From positions 3,140,217 through 3,204,216 of the forward strand of contig OX639992.1 of assembly GCA_951828515.1 (NCBI GenBank): a stretch of DNA of 64,000 nt, written 5' to 3'. Each line of letters starts with the position of its first letter. Within the stretch, counting starts at the first letter, position 1. Below are positions 34,738 through 43,456 of this stretch, one piece after another. Source of the stretch: an uncultured Poribacteria bacterium. GTDB taxonomy: Bacteria > Poribacteria > WGA-4E > WGA-3G. The position numbers and the translations under genes were made by a program. Below the pieces are notes generated by a model that did no database searches, was not told the DNA's origin, and saw nothing but the letters and a program-made list of their open reading frames with translations.

Positions 34738-35877
34738 ATGCAAACAACGAACCGCCATGTTCCCCAATCGCTCCGATCAGATACGACTCTTATTCCTGAT
34801 GTTCCGTCGAGCAACACCGTTATCTTTCGAGGGGACGGAGAGCCGAAAACACCATCAATGATGCTACAGCGGCTTGCTGAGTTCGACCAAAAATTTACGC
34901 TGAAAGAGGATGCCTATTCCCTCGGTGGCACTGTCGAGCAGCTTGAGAAAAAATGCGCTGAAATGTTGGGCAAGGAGGCGGCGGTCTTTATGCCGACTGG
35001 CACACTCGCCAATCATCTTGCCATTCGGAAACTCTGTGGTATCAAACCGCGTGCGATAGTCCAGGAGCAAAGTCATCTCTACAATGACAGTGGCGATTGT
35101 GTAACGCGGCTCAGTAACATAAACCTCATACCCTTGGCAAAGGGGTGTCCCTATTTTACACTCGAAACATTGAAAACCGCAGTAGAGCAGGCAGAGAGCG
35201 GAAGAGTCATCAATCCGGTTGGGGCAGTGATGGTCGAAAGTCCTGTGCGCCGCCAATCGGGTAAAATTATGCCGTTTGATGAAATGGAGGCGGTAACGAA
35301 CTACTGCCAAGACAAACAGATTGGGAGTCACCTTGATGGCGCACGGCTTTACATGATGTCAGGCGCGACCGGCATTCCGCCCGCTGATTATACGGCGTTG
35401 TTTGATACGGTGTATGTATCGTTGTACAAATACTTTGGAGCACCGTTCGGGGCGATATTGGCAGGCACGGCTGAGTTCATGGACGGGTTGTATCACGACC
35501 GTCGTATGTTTGGGGGCGGATTGGCATCAGCAAACTTTGCGGCAGCGTTGGCACTTCAGGGCATAGACGGGTTTGAAGAGCGTTTCAATCGTGCTATGAC
35601 ACGGGCAAGAGCACTTTTTGATAAAATCGACACGCTGGAGAGCATCAATATTGAACGTTTTGAGCACGGTTCTAATATATTTCCACTGAAGTTAGCATCG
35701 GATGTTGATAGTACACGTTTCGTCAAGACACTTGGGGAGCATTCAGTCTCTGTATCCCCACCAGACAGCGATCACGCCGGACGTATCATGCTGACTGTGA
35801 ACCCAACCATATTACGTCAGGATATCCAAGATCTATTCTACACCTTTGAACGTGCTATCAAAGACAGTCAACGGTGA
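34738..35877 (+). CDS. Low-specificity threonine aldolase / beta-eliminating lyase family
   Basis: This ~379-residue PLP enzyme has KEAAVFMPTGTLANHLAI, GSHLDGARLYM and the PLP lysine Lys231 in VSLYKYFGAPFG. Family members split threonine (or allo-threonine) into glycine and acetaldehyde. The ATG at 34738 is chosen because AAGGAGGT stands 7 bases before it; the earlier ATG at 34705 lacks one. It follows R copy 8 but is divergent from it. The actual amino acid substrate is not certain. Confidence 0.88.
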   Translation: MQTTNRHVPQSLRSDTTLIPDVPSSNTVIFRGDGEPKTPSMMLQRLAEFDQKFTLKEDAYSLGGTVEQLEKKCAEMLGKEAAVFMPTGTLANHLAIRKLCGIKPRAIVQEQSHLYNDSGDCVTRLSNINLIPLAKGCPYFTLETLKTAVEQAESGRVINPVGAVMVESPVRRQSGKIMPFDEMEAVTNYCQDKQIGSHLDGARLYMMSGATGIPPADYTALFDTVYVSLYKYFGAPFGAILAGTAEFMDGLYHDRRMFGGGLASANFAAALALQGIDGFEERFNRAMTRARALFDKIDTLESINIERFEHGSNIFPLKLASDVDSTRFVKTLGEHSVSVSPPDSDHAGRIMLTVNPTILRQDIQDLFYTFERAIKDSQR

Positions 35878-35988
35878 ACGGATCGCTGTATTGATACCCT
35901 AACTTTCGTCAAGAATTGTCCGCTTGTATGTATAGGAGATTTGTGATAGAATAGCGGACGTTTGGCAACATCTATTTGAGGTGAAACA

Positions 35989-36372
35989 ATGAAAGAAAAA
36001 ATCGAAACTGAAATCATAGAAGTTCTTGACACGTGGATGGAGGCATTTAATCGTCTTGATATAGTGGCATGGGAGAAAACGTTTCACTTTCCGCACTACC
36101 GTCTCGCTTCTGGCAACATGCGAATCCTCAACGAACCGGGTGAGCAGAATGTGGAGAGAATCAGAAAGAACTTGACCGCACGTGGCTGGCACCATAGCGG
36201 TTGGGACAGACGTAACATTGTCCATGCCTCAGCATCCAAAGTCCACGTTGACACGCAATTCACGCGTTATCGCGCCGATGGCACGGTCATTGCTTCCTAC
36301 GAATCGCTCTATGTCTTAACCTACGAAGCGGGACGCTGGGGTATCAAACTGCGGTCGAGTTTCGCGCCCTGA
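35989..36372 (+). CDS. SnoaL/NTF2-like protein
   Basis: This 127-residue protein (IIEVLDTWMEAFNRLDIVAWEKTFHFPHYRLASGN…YESLYVLTYEAGRWGIKLRSSFAP) fits the small cone-shaped NTF2-like fold. Such proteins are enzymes, ligand binders or immunity proteins, and the sequence gives no catalytic assignment. GAGG precedes the start. A SIMPL-domain gene follows after ~53 bases on the same strand. Confidence 0.65.
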   Translation: MKEKIETEIIEVLDTWMEAFNRLDIVAWEKTFHFPHYRLASGNMRILNEPGEQNVERIRKNLTARGWHHSGWDRRNIVHASASKVHVDTQFTRYRADGTVIASYESLYVLTYEAGRWGIKLRSSFAP

Positions 36373-36425
36373 TAGACAGCGGTCAAAATATTGAAGTTAG
36401 CATTCATTGAGGAGATAGACGTAAC

Positions 36426-37148
36426 ATGAAAGGATTTATACCATTTGGCCTCATACTCGCCCTTGGGATCGTGATTTCGACCTACCTCGTTACAGATGCG
36501 CTGCGGGATATCCGAATGTCTCACCAGATTATTAAGGTGAGGGGATATGCCGAGACCCCAGTCCAGTCAGACATGGCGATATGGAACATTACAGTCAAAG
36601 CAAAAGATAGAAATATGGCACCAGCCTACACTATTCTTGCTGAACACCGGGAGAAAGTGTTGGATTTTCTACAGAAGAACCAAGTGGCAGCTGAGAAGAT
36701 AAGCATTCGCTCAGTCTCTGTAAACGAGCGCAGGAAACGGACAGAAAATGGATATGAAACAGGTGAGATAGAATTCTTTGAGCTTTCACAGGGAATTGGC
36801 GTTAAATCAAGGGACGTGCATAACATATCAAAGCTATCTACAGCAATTGCTTCGCTGCTCGGAGAAGGCATAGTCCTACGTTCAGGAATGCCGAGTTACT
36901 ATTATACGCAAGTGAATGCGCTGAAAAGCCAGTTGCTGGTAGAAGCGACTCAGGATGCGCGAGAACGGGCCAAAACGTTGGCTGAAGGGAGCGGCGTGAA
37001 CCTCGGTCCGCTCCGTGCTGCGCGTCAGGGCGTGTTCAGCGTGCGCTCTGCAGATTCGAGCGGTATTTCCGAAAAGAGTACTGATGATGTCTCCTCTATA
37101 TCTAAGAAGGTTAGTGCTTTGGTAACAGTAGATTACGCGATGAAATAG
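36426..37148 (+). CDS. SIMPL-domain (DUF541) membrane-anchored protein
   Basis: This 240-residue protein has an N-terminal membrane anchor (FIPFGLILALGIVISTYLVTDAL), followed by the periplasmic SIMPL domain: IIKVRGYAETPVQSDMAIWNITVKAKD, AEKISIRSVSVNERR, ATQDARERAKTLAEGSGVNLGPLRAARQG. The family's role is poorly known; some members are linked to oxidative stress. AGGAG is close to the start. The next gene downstream is a sulfatase. Confidence 0.88.
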   Translation: MKGFIPFGLILALGIVISTYLVTDALRDIRMSHQIIKVRGYAETPVQSDMAIWNITVKAKDRNMAPAYTILAEHREKVLDFLQKNQVAAEKISIRSVSVNERRKRTENGYETGEIEFFELSQGIGVKSRDVHNISKLSTAIASLLGEGIVLRSGMPSYYYTQVNALKSQLLVEATQDARERAKTLAEGSGVNLGPLRAARQGVFSVRSADSSGISEKSTDDVSSISKKVSALVTVDYAMK

Positions 37149-37223
37149 AAGTGACACATACCACATTAATCTGACGAAGGTTTGAACATTTTTCATGCCC
37201 TCTCACATAGCCGTTTCAAAGTG

Positions 37224-38639
37224 ATGACAACATCTCGACCGAATATCGTACTTATTATGTGTGATCAGATGCGGGCGGACGCTGCCGGTTTCGCTGGGAG
37301 TCCAGTCGTTCAAACGCCGCATCTGGATCGGTTGGCGACGAACGGTGTCTGCTTTGAAAACGCTTACTGTGCATCGCCAGTCTGCTCACCAGCACGCGCA
37401 AGTTGGTTGACTGGACTCTACCCGCATGCTCATTTACAACTACGGAATTATGGACCCAAAAGAATGGGCGAGTTCGGCGGCTACCTGCCTCACGACCACA
37501 TCACTATTGGGGATCTGCTCAAACGTGCTGGCTATCGGTGTGGCATCGTCGGACCGTGGCATTTGGGGGACGACCATCGTCCACAACACGGATTTTCTGA
37601 TTTTTGGTCTACCTATCGTTATCAGGGAGACCATCCAGATCCACTCTTTGACTATTTTGAAACGGAAGGGATTGAAAACCTCTATCGCTCAGGGGCACCG
37701 GGAATGACGCAGTACGGAAATATCTTGGCATTCGGCACGATCACAGACCCTCGACAACAGCGTACAACTTGGACAATTGACCGATCCCTCGAATTTGTCC
37801 AGCAGCAAGACGATGACCCGTTCTTCCTATTTGCGAGTATCAAAGACCCACACCCTCTCGTCTTGGTCCCGCCCGACCTACTGGAGCACTACCGTGAAGA
37901 AGAGATGCCGCTACCTTCCTCTTTGCGCGACCCGCTCGATGGAAAACCTGAATTTCAAACGCGTGGTAAATTCCGTATCCCTTCCACGGTCACTGAGGCT
38001 GAATTCCGCCGAATGATGACTTACTACTACGCCCTCATCACACACATCGACAACCAAGTCGGACGCCTACTGAACGCGCTTGAGGGAACAAATACGGTTA
38101 TCGCCTTCATGAGTGACCACGGCGAGTTGCTCGGCGACCACGGCTACACCGAGAAGTGTTTGATGTATGAAGCTTCGGTGCGGGTGCCGTGTTTGCTCTC
38201 ATGGCAGAACCATTTGCCATCCGGTTTTCGCGTCACGACCCCGCTGGCGGGCGTGGATCTGATGCCGACCTTGCTGAGTTTCGCGGGTCAGACACCCGAA
38301 ACACAGATTGATGGGCGGTCCGTCGCGGGAGCGATTTTGGACGGACAAGAACCGGAACGTCAACCGATCTTCGCTGAAATCGCCAGCCTCGATGCAATCT
38401 ATCACAACGCCAACGAACCAGAAGAACTGGCAGCGCATGTAATGATTATTGACGATCACTGGAAATATGTTCGGAACCGCTTCGATATTGATGAACTATA
38501 TAACCTGAAGACAGATCCGGGCGAAATGCGAAACGTTGCCAACCGCCCTGAACACCAGCACCGCATCACACAGATGCGCCAGCAGATCACAGAGATGGTT
38601 CGCCGGACGGGTCCCGGTCCGTATGCGTGGTGTTTGTAG
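37224..38639 (+). CDS. Sulfatase (type I, formylglycine-dependent)
   Basis: This ~471-residue protein starts MTTSRPNIVLIMCDQMRADA. The formylglycine site is Cys54 in CSPARASW, and metal motifs continue in IAFMSDHGELLGDHGYTEKC. It hydrolyses sulfate esters. The start at ATG 37224 is chosen since the open frame from 37182 begins with TTG and adds unmatched residues; neither has a strong ribosome-binding site. It precedes a tandem-domain PhyH gene by ~50 bases and may be co-transcribed with it. Confidence 0.92.
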   Translation: MTTSRPNIVLIMCDQMRADAAGFAGSPVVQTPHLDRLATNGVCFENAYCASPVCSPARASWLTGLYPHAHLQLRNYGPKRMGEFGGYLPHDHITIGDLLKRAGYRCGIVGPWHLGDDHRPQHGFSDFWSTYRYQGDHPDPLFDYFETEGIENLYRSGAPGMTQYGNILAFGTITDPRQQRTTWTIDRSLEFVQQQDDDPFFLFASIKDPHPLVLVPPDLLEHYREEEMPLPSSLRDPLDGKPEFQTRGKFRIPSTVTEAEFRRMMTYYYALITHIDNQVGRLLNALEGTNTVIAFMSDHGELLGDHGYTEKCLMYEASVRVPCLLSWQNHLPSGFRVTTPLAGVDLMPTLLSFAGQTPETQIDGRSVAGAILDGQEPERQPIFAEIASLDAIYHNANEPEELAAHVMIIDDHWKYVRNRFDIDELYNLKTDPGEMRNVANRPEHQHRITQMRQQITEMVRRTGPGPYAWCL

Positions 38640-38691
38640 CGACAAGATCACACGAGTTAGTTACGTCCATCACCGATAACAGGAGGAATAA

Positions 38692-40434
38692 ATGGATAAC
38701 GAAGTCATGAGTAACGAAGAAAATTATGCTTTCGATGTAGCAGGCTACCTACACGTTCCGGGTGTCCTCAATCCAGAAGAGGTAGCGGCACTCAACGCGG
38801 CATTAGATGTTGTTGGAGAGAGTGAGACGCTATTAGGCGGAGAGAGTTCGCACCGCGAACTGTTCCGGGACCTACTGGTCCATCCGAAATTGGTGTGGTA
38901 TTTGAACCAGATCATCGGACACGGTTTCCGACTCGATCAGGCACCTCAATTGTTGGGGAATCGGGAGGGTGAAGTCGAAGCAACACTCGTCGGCGGCGAC
39001 GAACCGAGAAACCCGTCCTTGGCATATCGCCAACAAAACGGTCGGCGGAGTTGTCAGGGCGTGAGAGCGATCTGGGTATTGGACGATGTTGAAGAAGGGG
39101 ACGGTGGACTGGTTGTCGTCCAGGCAAGCCACAAGAGCAATGTCGAAACGCCTCACGAATTGGCGACCGGCACTGATGATATGGGGATAGTGGTGCAGCC
39201 GGAACTCAAGGCAGGCGATCTATTCTTGGTCGCGGTACCTACGCTCCAAGGCGTTCGACCGTGGAAAAACGATCCGAAAAGGTTGTTGACTTACCGGTAT
39301 GCGGCGCGTGCGGCAGTTCAGTCCAATCCAATTGGACCTCACTCAGAAACCGAATCTTTACCCGGATGGGCGGACGAAGCAACACCTGCGCAAAAGGCGG
39401 TCTTGTACGTCCCTGGATATAAGGGTTCAAGTCCACCGCCGGTGATCAATACAGATGACGAAGATACATGGGTGGAAGAAGACCCATCCGTCATTCACCC
39501 ATCAATTTATACTCGCGACCCGAACTCAGGCATTGATGAGAAAGAATTTTACTTTTGGGATCTGAACGGGTATCTGGTGGTGCGCGGCGTGATGGATGAG
39601 CAGTGGTTGGCAGAGGCAAATGAAGCGGTGGATAAATTCCAAGATCGCATCGTCGTAGGCGAGGAACTCGCTCGCGGGTCGATAAGTCAGGCTGGCACAG
39701 GGCGACCACTCCTACCGGGCTTGTTAGACCTTCCAGGACCCTATAACGCACCATTTCGGCGCATGATTGCGCATCCTACCGTGGTGCAGCGACTGAATTG
39801 GATGGGAGGTAGCGGTTATCGCGCGAGTGGCGCGACTGTATTCTGCGCCGTTCACGGAACATCGGGGCACTCGCTCCACGATGGAAATGAACCGATGAGT
39901 CCCTCACGCGGTTATTATTTTAAGAACGGGCGTAGTTATGCGGAGACCGTCACGATTACATGGCAATTGCGTGATGTCGAGCCGGGACTCGGTGGTTTTG
40001 CGTGTGTGCCGGGCTCTCACAAGACCCAGTACTCCATGCCTTCCGGCATTCGGACGTGTGATGATACCATGGGTTTGGTGGTACAACCCACTATGAAGGC
40101 TGGCGATGTGCTGTTCTTTATGGACGGCGGTTGCACACACGGTGCTTTAGCGTGGAAGAATCCTGTCCCCAGACGCGGGGTCCTGATTAAGTACCAGTCG
40201 AAAAATGTCAATTGGGGCGGTGGTGTGATTGATCCGCAAGAACGGTGGGGCAATATGGTTGAAGATATGACCGAGGAACAATTCGCCGTCATGCGGGGAC
40301 CGGAACGCGATGGTCGCCACCGAACTGTACCGAGACTGGTTGTGCAGGATGGACAGGTGTCCGTTTCCTACGATCCAGAAGGGGACAATTATGCCTCAAA
40401 GCATCGACGAAAACCGGGTGAAACACGCGGATAA
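38692..40434 (+). CDS. Two-domain phytanoyl-CoA dioxygenase-like protein
   Basis: The 580 residues comprise two related PhyH halves: about 12-215 and about 280-530. The second half keeps a plausible metal site (HSLHDGNEP, and CTHGALAW for the distal His). The first half aligns at LLGNREGEVEATLVGGDEP and VPTLQGVRPWKN but lacks both His and Asp, so it appears non-catalytic. AGGAGGAA stands before the start. The structure suggests duplication with loss of activity in the N-terminal half, which may now serve binding or dimerisation. Confidence 0.82.
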   Translation: MDNEVMSNEENYAFDVAGYLHVPGVLNPEEVAALNAALDVVGESETLLGGESSHRELFRDLLVHPKLVWYLNQIIGHGFRLDQAPQLLGNREGEVEATLVGGDEPRNPSLAYRQQNGRRSCQGVRAIWVLDDVEEGDGGLVVVQASHKSNVETPHELATGTDDMGIVVQPELKAGDLFLVAVPTLQGVRPWKNDPKRLLTYRYAARAAVQSNPIGPHSETESLPGWADEATPAQKAVLYVPGYKGSSPPPVINTDDEDTWVEEDPSVIHPSIYTRDPNSGIDEKEFYFWDLNGYLVVRGVMDEQWLAEANEAVDKFQDRIVVGEELARGSISQAGTGRPLLPGLLDLPGPYNAPFRRMIAHPTVVQRLNWMGGSGYRASGATVFCAVHGTSGHSLHDGNEPMSPSRGYYFKNGRSYAETVTITWQLRDVEPGLGGFACVPGSHKTQYSMPSGIRTCDDTMGLVVQPTMKAGDVLFFMDGGCTHGALAWKNPVPRRGVLIKYQSKNVNWGGGVIDPQERWGNMVEDMTEEQFAVMRGPERDGRHRTVPRLVVQDGQVSVSYDPEGDNYASKHRRKPGETRG

Positions 40435-40575
40435 TCGGTTTTTCGACTGAATCTTGGATTGTATGCTATCACTGACCGTTCCAGTACGAAACCGACGAAT
40501 GGTCAGTGATAGCATAGACATCTTTAGGTCGTACCAGAGTATATCAGCGGATCCGTCATTAACTCAGCTGGAGCA

Positions 40576-41385
40576 CTATTTATCGTTACCGACTTTTAAG
40601 TCACCCCAAGTCAAAGCCAATTTGTCTGAAGGTTCGACAGCCAGTATACCGAGTGTCTCTTCCAAGCCGTCGTTCATGATGGCGTTGATATCCTCTTCTT
40701 CCAGAGCAACACTAAAAATCGCAGCCTCGTCGATAAGACCATCCACTGGCTGAATGCCGCCTGGGTAATTGGTTCCAATAACCACGGGAGCATTTGTGTC
40801 GGCAATCTCCGCAGAAAAGACACGCGTGGCAGAAAGCACGCCATCAACGTAAACCTGTGCCTCTTCACCGGTATAGACAGCACCCACATGATACCATGTG
40901 TCATCTTCTGGAAGGATGTTGGATGCTGTCCAGCTGTCGTTGCCTCCTTCTCCAAAAAGAGCAAACTCGAATTTGCCATTAGCAGCCCGTTGCAGCAGGT
41001 AACACATATCGACTCGCCATCCCTGTGCTTTTGTCACTAACCCGTGCCAATCGTTGGGTCTGTAGGTGCCTGTAACCCAGATGACGATTGAGAATGTCTC
41101 ACTGATTTTAGTATCCAAAGTTTCATGGTCAGGGACGCTCACATAATCACCTGCACCATCCAATTCCAGCGCATTGCCAAATTTGCCATCGGGGACCCAT
41201 TGCGGGTTACCTACCAGTGCACCATCATTGCCGTTTTCAGAGGAGTCGGATGCCGTGTCACCATCTGTCTCATTAAAGAGCCACACGCCAACGGCGGTTG
41301 TTGGGTCGATTTCAGCAGTGCTGTGTTTCACAAACATGGCAAGGCAGCACAGGATACTGAACGCGATGAATGTTAGACGCATCAT
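40576..41385 (-). CDS. Secreted LamG-domain protein
   Basis: This 269-residue protein has a signal peptide (MMRLTFIAFSILCCLAMFVKHSTAE), one LamG jelly roll (VGVWLFNETDGDTASDSSENGNDGALVG, LELDGAGDYVSVPDHETL, WYHVGAVYTGEEAQVYVDG, GLIDEAAIFSVALEEEDI) and the C-terminal AVEPSDKLALTWGDLK tail shared with the LamG protein at 20548-21330. It is likely an exported carbohydrate-binding or surface protein. The gene stands alone. Confidence 0.88.
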   Translation of the reverse strand: MMRLTFIAFSILCCLAMFVKHSTAEIDPTTAVGVWLFNETDGDTASDSSENGNDGALVGNPQWVPDGKFGNALELDGAGDYVSVPDHETLDTKISETFSIVIWVTGTYRPNDWHGLVTKAQGWRVDMCYLLQRAANGKFEFALFGEGGNDSWTASNILPEDDTWYHVGAVYTGEEAQVYVDGVLSATRVFSAEIADTNAPVVIGTNYPGGIQPVDGLIDEAAIFSVALEEEDINAIMNDGLEETLGILAVEPSDKLALTWGDLKVGNDK

Positions 41386-41462
41386 CGGGATTCCCTCCAG
41401 AATCTATCGGTTCGGAAAACTGACTGTAATAAAAATGAGTGGACATCAAGTTTAAAAATCTG

Positions 41463-41601
41463 TTATAGTAAAGCCCGAAAATACTTGCACACTCTCGAAA
41501 ACACAAAACCCCACATTGCTGGCGAGGTGTTTTTGATAGGGCGTTTCCCCCTAACCTCGCCGCATTACAGAGTGTAAACTTAATTATGGGTTTTACTATA
41601 A
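41463..41601. mobile_element. MITE-like element of the TTATAGTAAAACCC family, copy 1
   Basis: TTATAGTAAAGCCCG at 41463-41477 and GGGTTTTACTATAA at 41588-41601 form terminal inverted repeats. A GGCGAGGTG…AACCTCGCC hairpin occupies the centre (41522-41562), and inner ACACTCT/AGAGTGT arms flank it. The element is 139 bp and non-coding. Confidence 0.7.
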
Positions 41602-41705
41602 ACTCTTGACATTATCGCACATTCAATAGATTTATGCAAAAGCGTTTTAGGTTTGATTGGAATGGGATTGTAGAGAGTTTCACAAATAATCGGAGAGGAT
41701 ATTAT

Positions 41706-42596
41706 ATGAGACATGAGGTGCGGTGGGAACGGATGTTTCCAGATGAGTTAGAGGCGGCACTCGAGGCGTGTCCAATGGTATATCTACCTTATGGGTTGTG
41801 CGAACCGCACGGTTGGCATAACGCAGTTGGAATGGACGCTATTCGGGCACATGAATGCTCGTGTCAGGCGGCGCAAGCACACGGTGGGATTGTCGCACCG
41901 CCATTTTACTGGCACTGCCATGAGATTGGTGGTTACGGCGCATGGGGACACAATCAAGTCGACCAAGAGCGACCGTGGCTGACAGCCATACCGCCTTGGA
42001 TGTTTTTGAAAAATATCTGTTATCACATTCGAGCAGTGGATGCGTTGGGTTTTCACGGTGCAATTCTATTTTCGGGGCATTCGGGTCCACATCGGTTGGA
42101 CGTGCCGGTAGTGATTGAGATTATGCAGGCACACGTTGGCGTTCGGATGTATTCAACGATGAGTATCGGTGCGGATATCGAGCGTTTCGAGGATGGCAAA
42201 GGACTGGGTGGACACGCTGGACGCGGTGAAACATCAGTGCTCTGGGCGGTGGCACCGGATTGCGTGGATATGTCGCGGATGCCGACGGATGACACACGCG
42301 CACCTGATTTCGCAATGGGGGATTTCAATGAGTCCTCCAGTCGTCAAGTTGGGGAACAGATGGTGACGGATATCGCGGCACATTTTGGTGAAAAGACGCG
42401 GGAGTTGCTATCGACTTATGAAGCGGAAGTGTCGAATCACACGCCACTGACGTTTGATGATGTCGAAGGGATTTGGGAAGACGAGATCCGACCGAAGTTG
42501 ACTGCGTTTGCTTCCCTGCAGCCTCCCGAACCCGCACCGCCTTCCGATTCTCAGTGGTATCCAAACTCGCAGATACCCAAAGGGCGGATACTATAG
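41706..42596 (+). CDS. Creatininase-family amidohydrolase
   Basis: This ~296-residue protein starts MRHEVRWERMFPDELEAAL at 41706; GGAGAGG lies upstream, while the earlier in-frame ATG at 41634 lies by the element end and lacks a site. YLPYGLCEPHGWHNAVGMD gives the Glu33/His35/Asp44 metal ligands in place of the usual GSxExHGxHLP, and ILFSGHSGPH and HAGRGETS complete the family pattern. Creatininase-like enzymes hydrolyse cyclic or linear amides; the substrate is unknown. It precedes an arsenite methyltransferase gene. Confidence 0.83.
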   Translation: MRHEVRWERMFPDELEAALEACPMVYLPYGLCEPHGWHNAVGMDAIRAHECSCQAAQAHGGIVAPPFYWHCHEIGGYGAWGHNQVDQERPWLTAIPPWMFLKNICYHIRAVDALGFHGAILFSGHSGPHRLDVPVVIEIMQAHVGVRMYSTMSIGADIERFEDGKGLGGHAGRGETSVLWAVAPDCVDMSRMPTDDTRAPDFAMGDFNESSSRQVGEQMVTDIAAHFGEKTRELLSTYEAEVSNHTPLTFDDVEGIWEDEIRPKLTAFASLQPPEPAPPSDSQWYPNSQIPKGRIL

Positions 42597-42668
42597 CACA
42601 TTGGGCTATTGGAATTAAATCGTGAAATGGTTCGCCATACAAGCCCCAGTTTTTATGTGAGGAAAACT

Positions 42669-43430
42669 ATGAAGTCTCAGGATGTAAAACAGATTCAGGA
42701 ATCCGTTCGTCAGCACTATGCCGATTTGGTAAAAATCGATGAATCCTGCTGCTCATCAGTCACTTGCTGTCCGGACACCGATACGAATAGTTCCGCGGAA
42801 AAGAATGGCTATACCGATGCACAGATTTCCAGTATCCCCACCGATGCCGCTGAACACTCCTTCGGGTGCGGGAATCCACTGGAATATACAGACGTTCAAG
42901 AGGGCGACGTTGTGGTCGATCTCGGATCAGGTGCCGGGATTGATGTGTTACTCGCATCACAGCTTGTCGGTGAAAGCGGCAGCGCGATCGGGATCGATAT
43001 GACCCCTGAGATGATCGAGAAAGCGCGGCAGAATGCCGAGGAGGCAGGTGCCAAGAATGTCGATTTCCGTTTGGGTGAGATCGAATCCATGCCGGTTGGA
43101 GATGGAAGTGTGGATTGGATCATTTCCAATTGCGTGATCTGTTTGTCGCCGGATAAGCATAAGGTTTTTGAAGAAGCGTTCCGCGTCCTCAAACCGGGCG
43201 GTAAATTGGTGGTATCCGATATGGTCGCTAACAATATGCCCGGGTGGGTGAGGACTGCGGTAAGCACATGGGTGAGTTGTATTTCAGGTGCGTTGCCTGA
43301 GGACCAGTATTTAGGTTCGATTCGCCAGGCTGGATTTGAAGACGTTCAGGTTCTCAGTAAGTCCGCCTATGCGAAAATGGGTCCGGTGGAGGTGGCGAGC
43401 GTTAAAGTGGCAGCAGTTAAACCTGCATGA
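42669..43430 (+). CDS. arsM: Arsenite S-adenosylmethionine methyltransferase
   Basis: This 253-residue class I methyltransferase binds SAM through VVVDLGSGAGIDVLLAS. It carries the ArsM cysteines: Cys67 in SFGCGNPL, Cys155 in ISNCVICLS and Cys204 in WVSCISGAL, plus an N-terminal CCSSVTCCP cluster. ArsM methylates As(III) in the cytoplasm to volatile or less toxic forms. The ATG at 42669 is preceded by GAGGAAAAC. No arsR, arsB or arsC lies next to it, so its control is not apparent. Confidence 0.92.
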   Translation: MKSQDVKQIQESVRQHYADLVKIDESCCSSVTCCPDTDTNSSAEKNGYTDAQISSIPTDAAEHSFGCGNPLEYTDVQEGDVVVDLGSGAGIDVLLASQLVGESGSAIGIDMTPEMIEKARQNAEEAGAKNVDFRLGEIESMPVGDGSVDWIISNCVICLSPDKHKVFEEAFRVLKPGGKLVVSDMVANNMPGWVRTAVSTWVSCISGALPEDQYLGSIRQAGFEDVQVLSKSAYAKMGPVEVASVKVAAVKPA

Positions 43431-43456
43431 GATGACAGGGTATTGTAGCCATAAAT

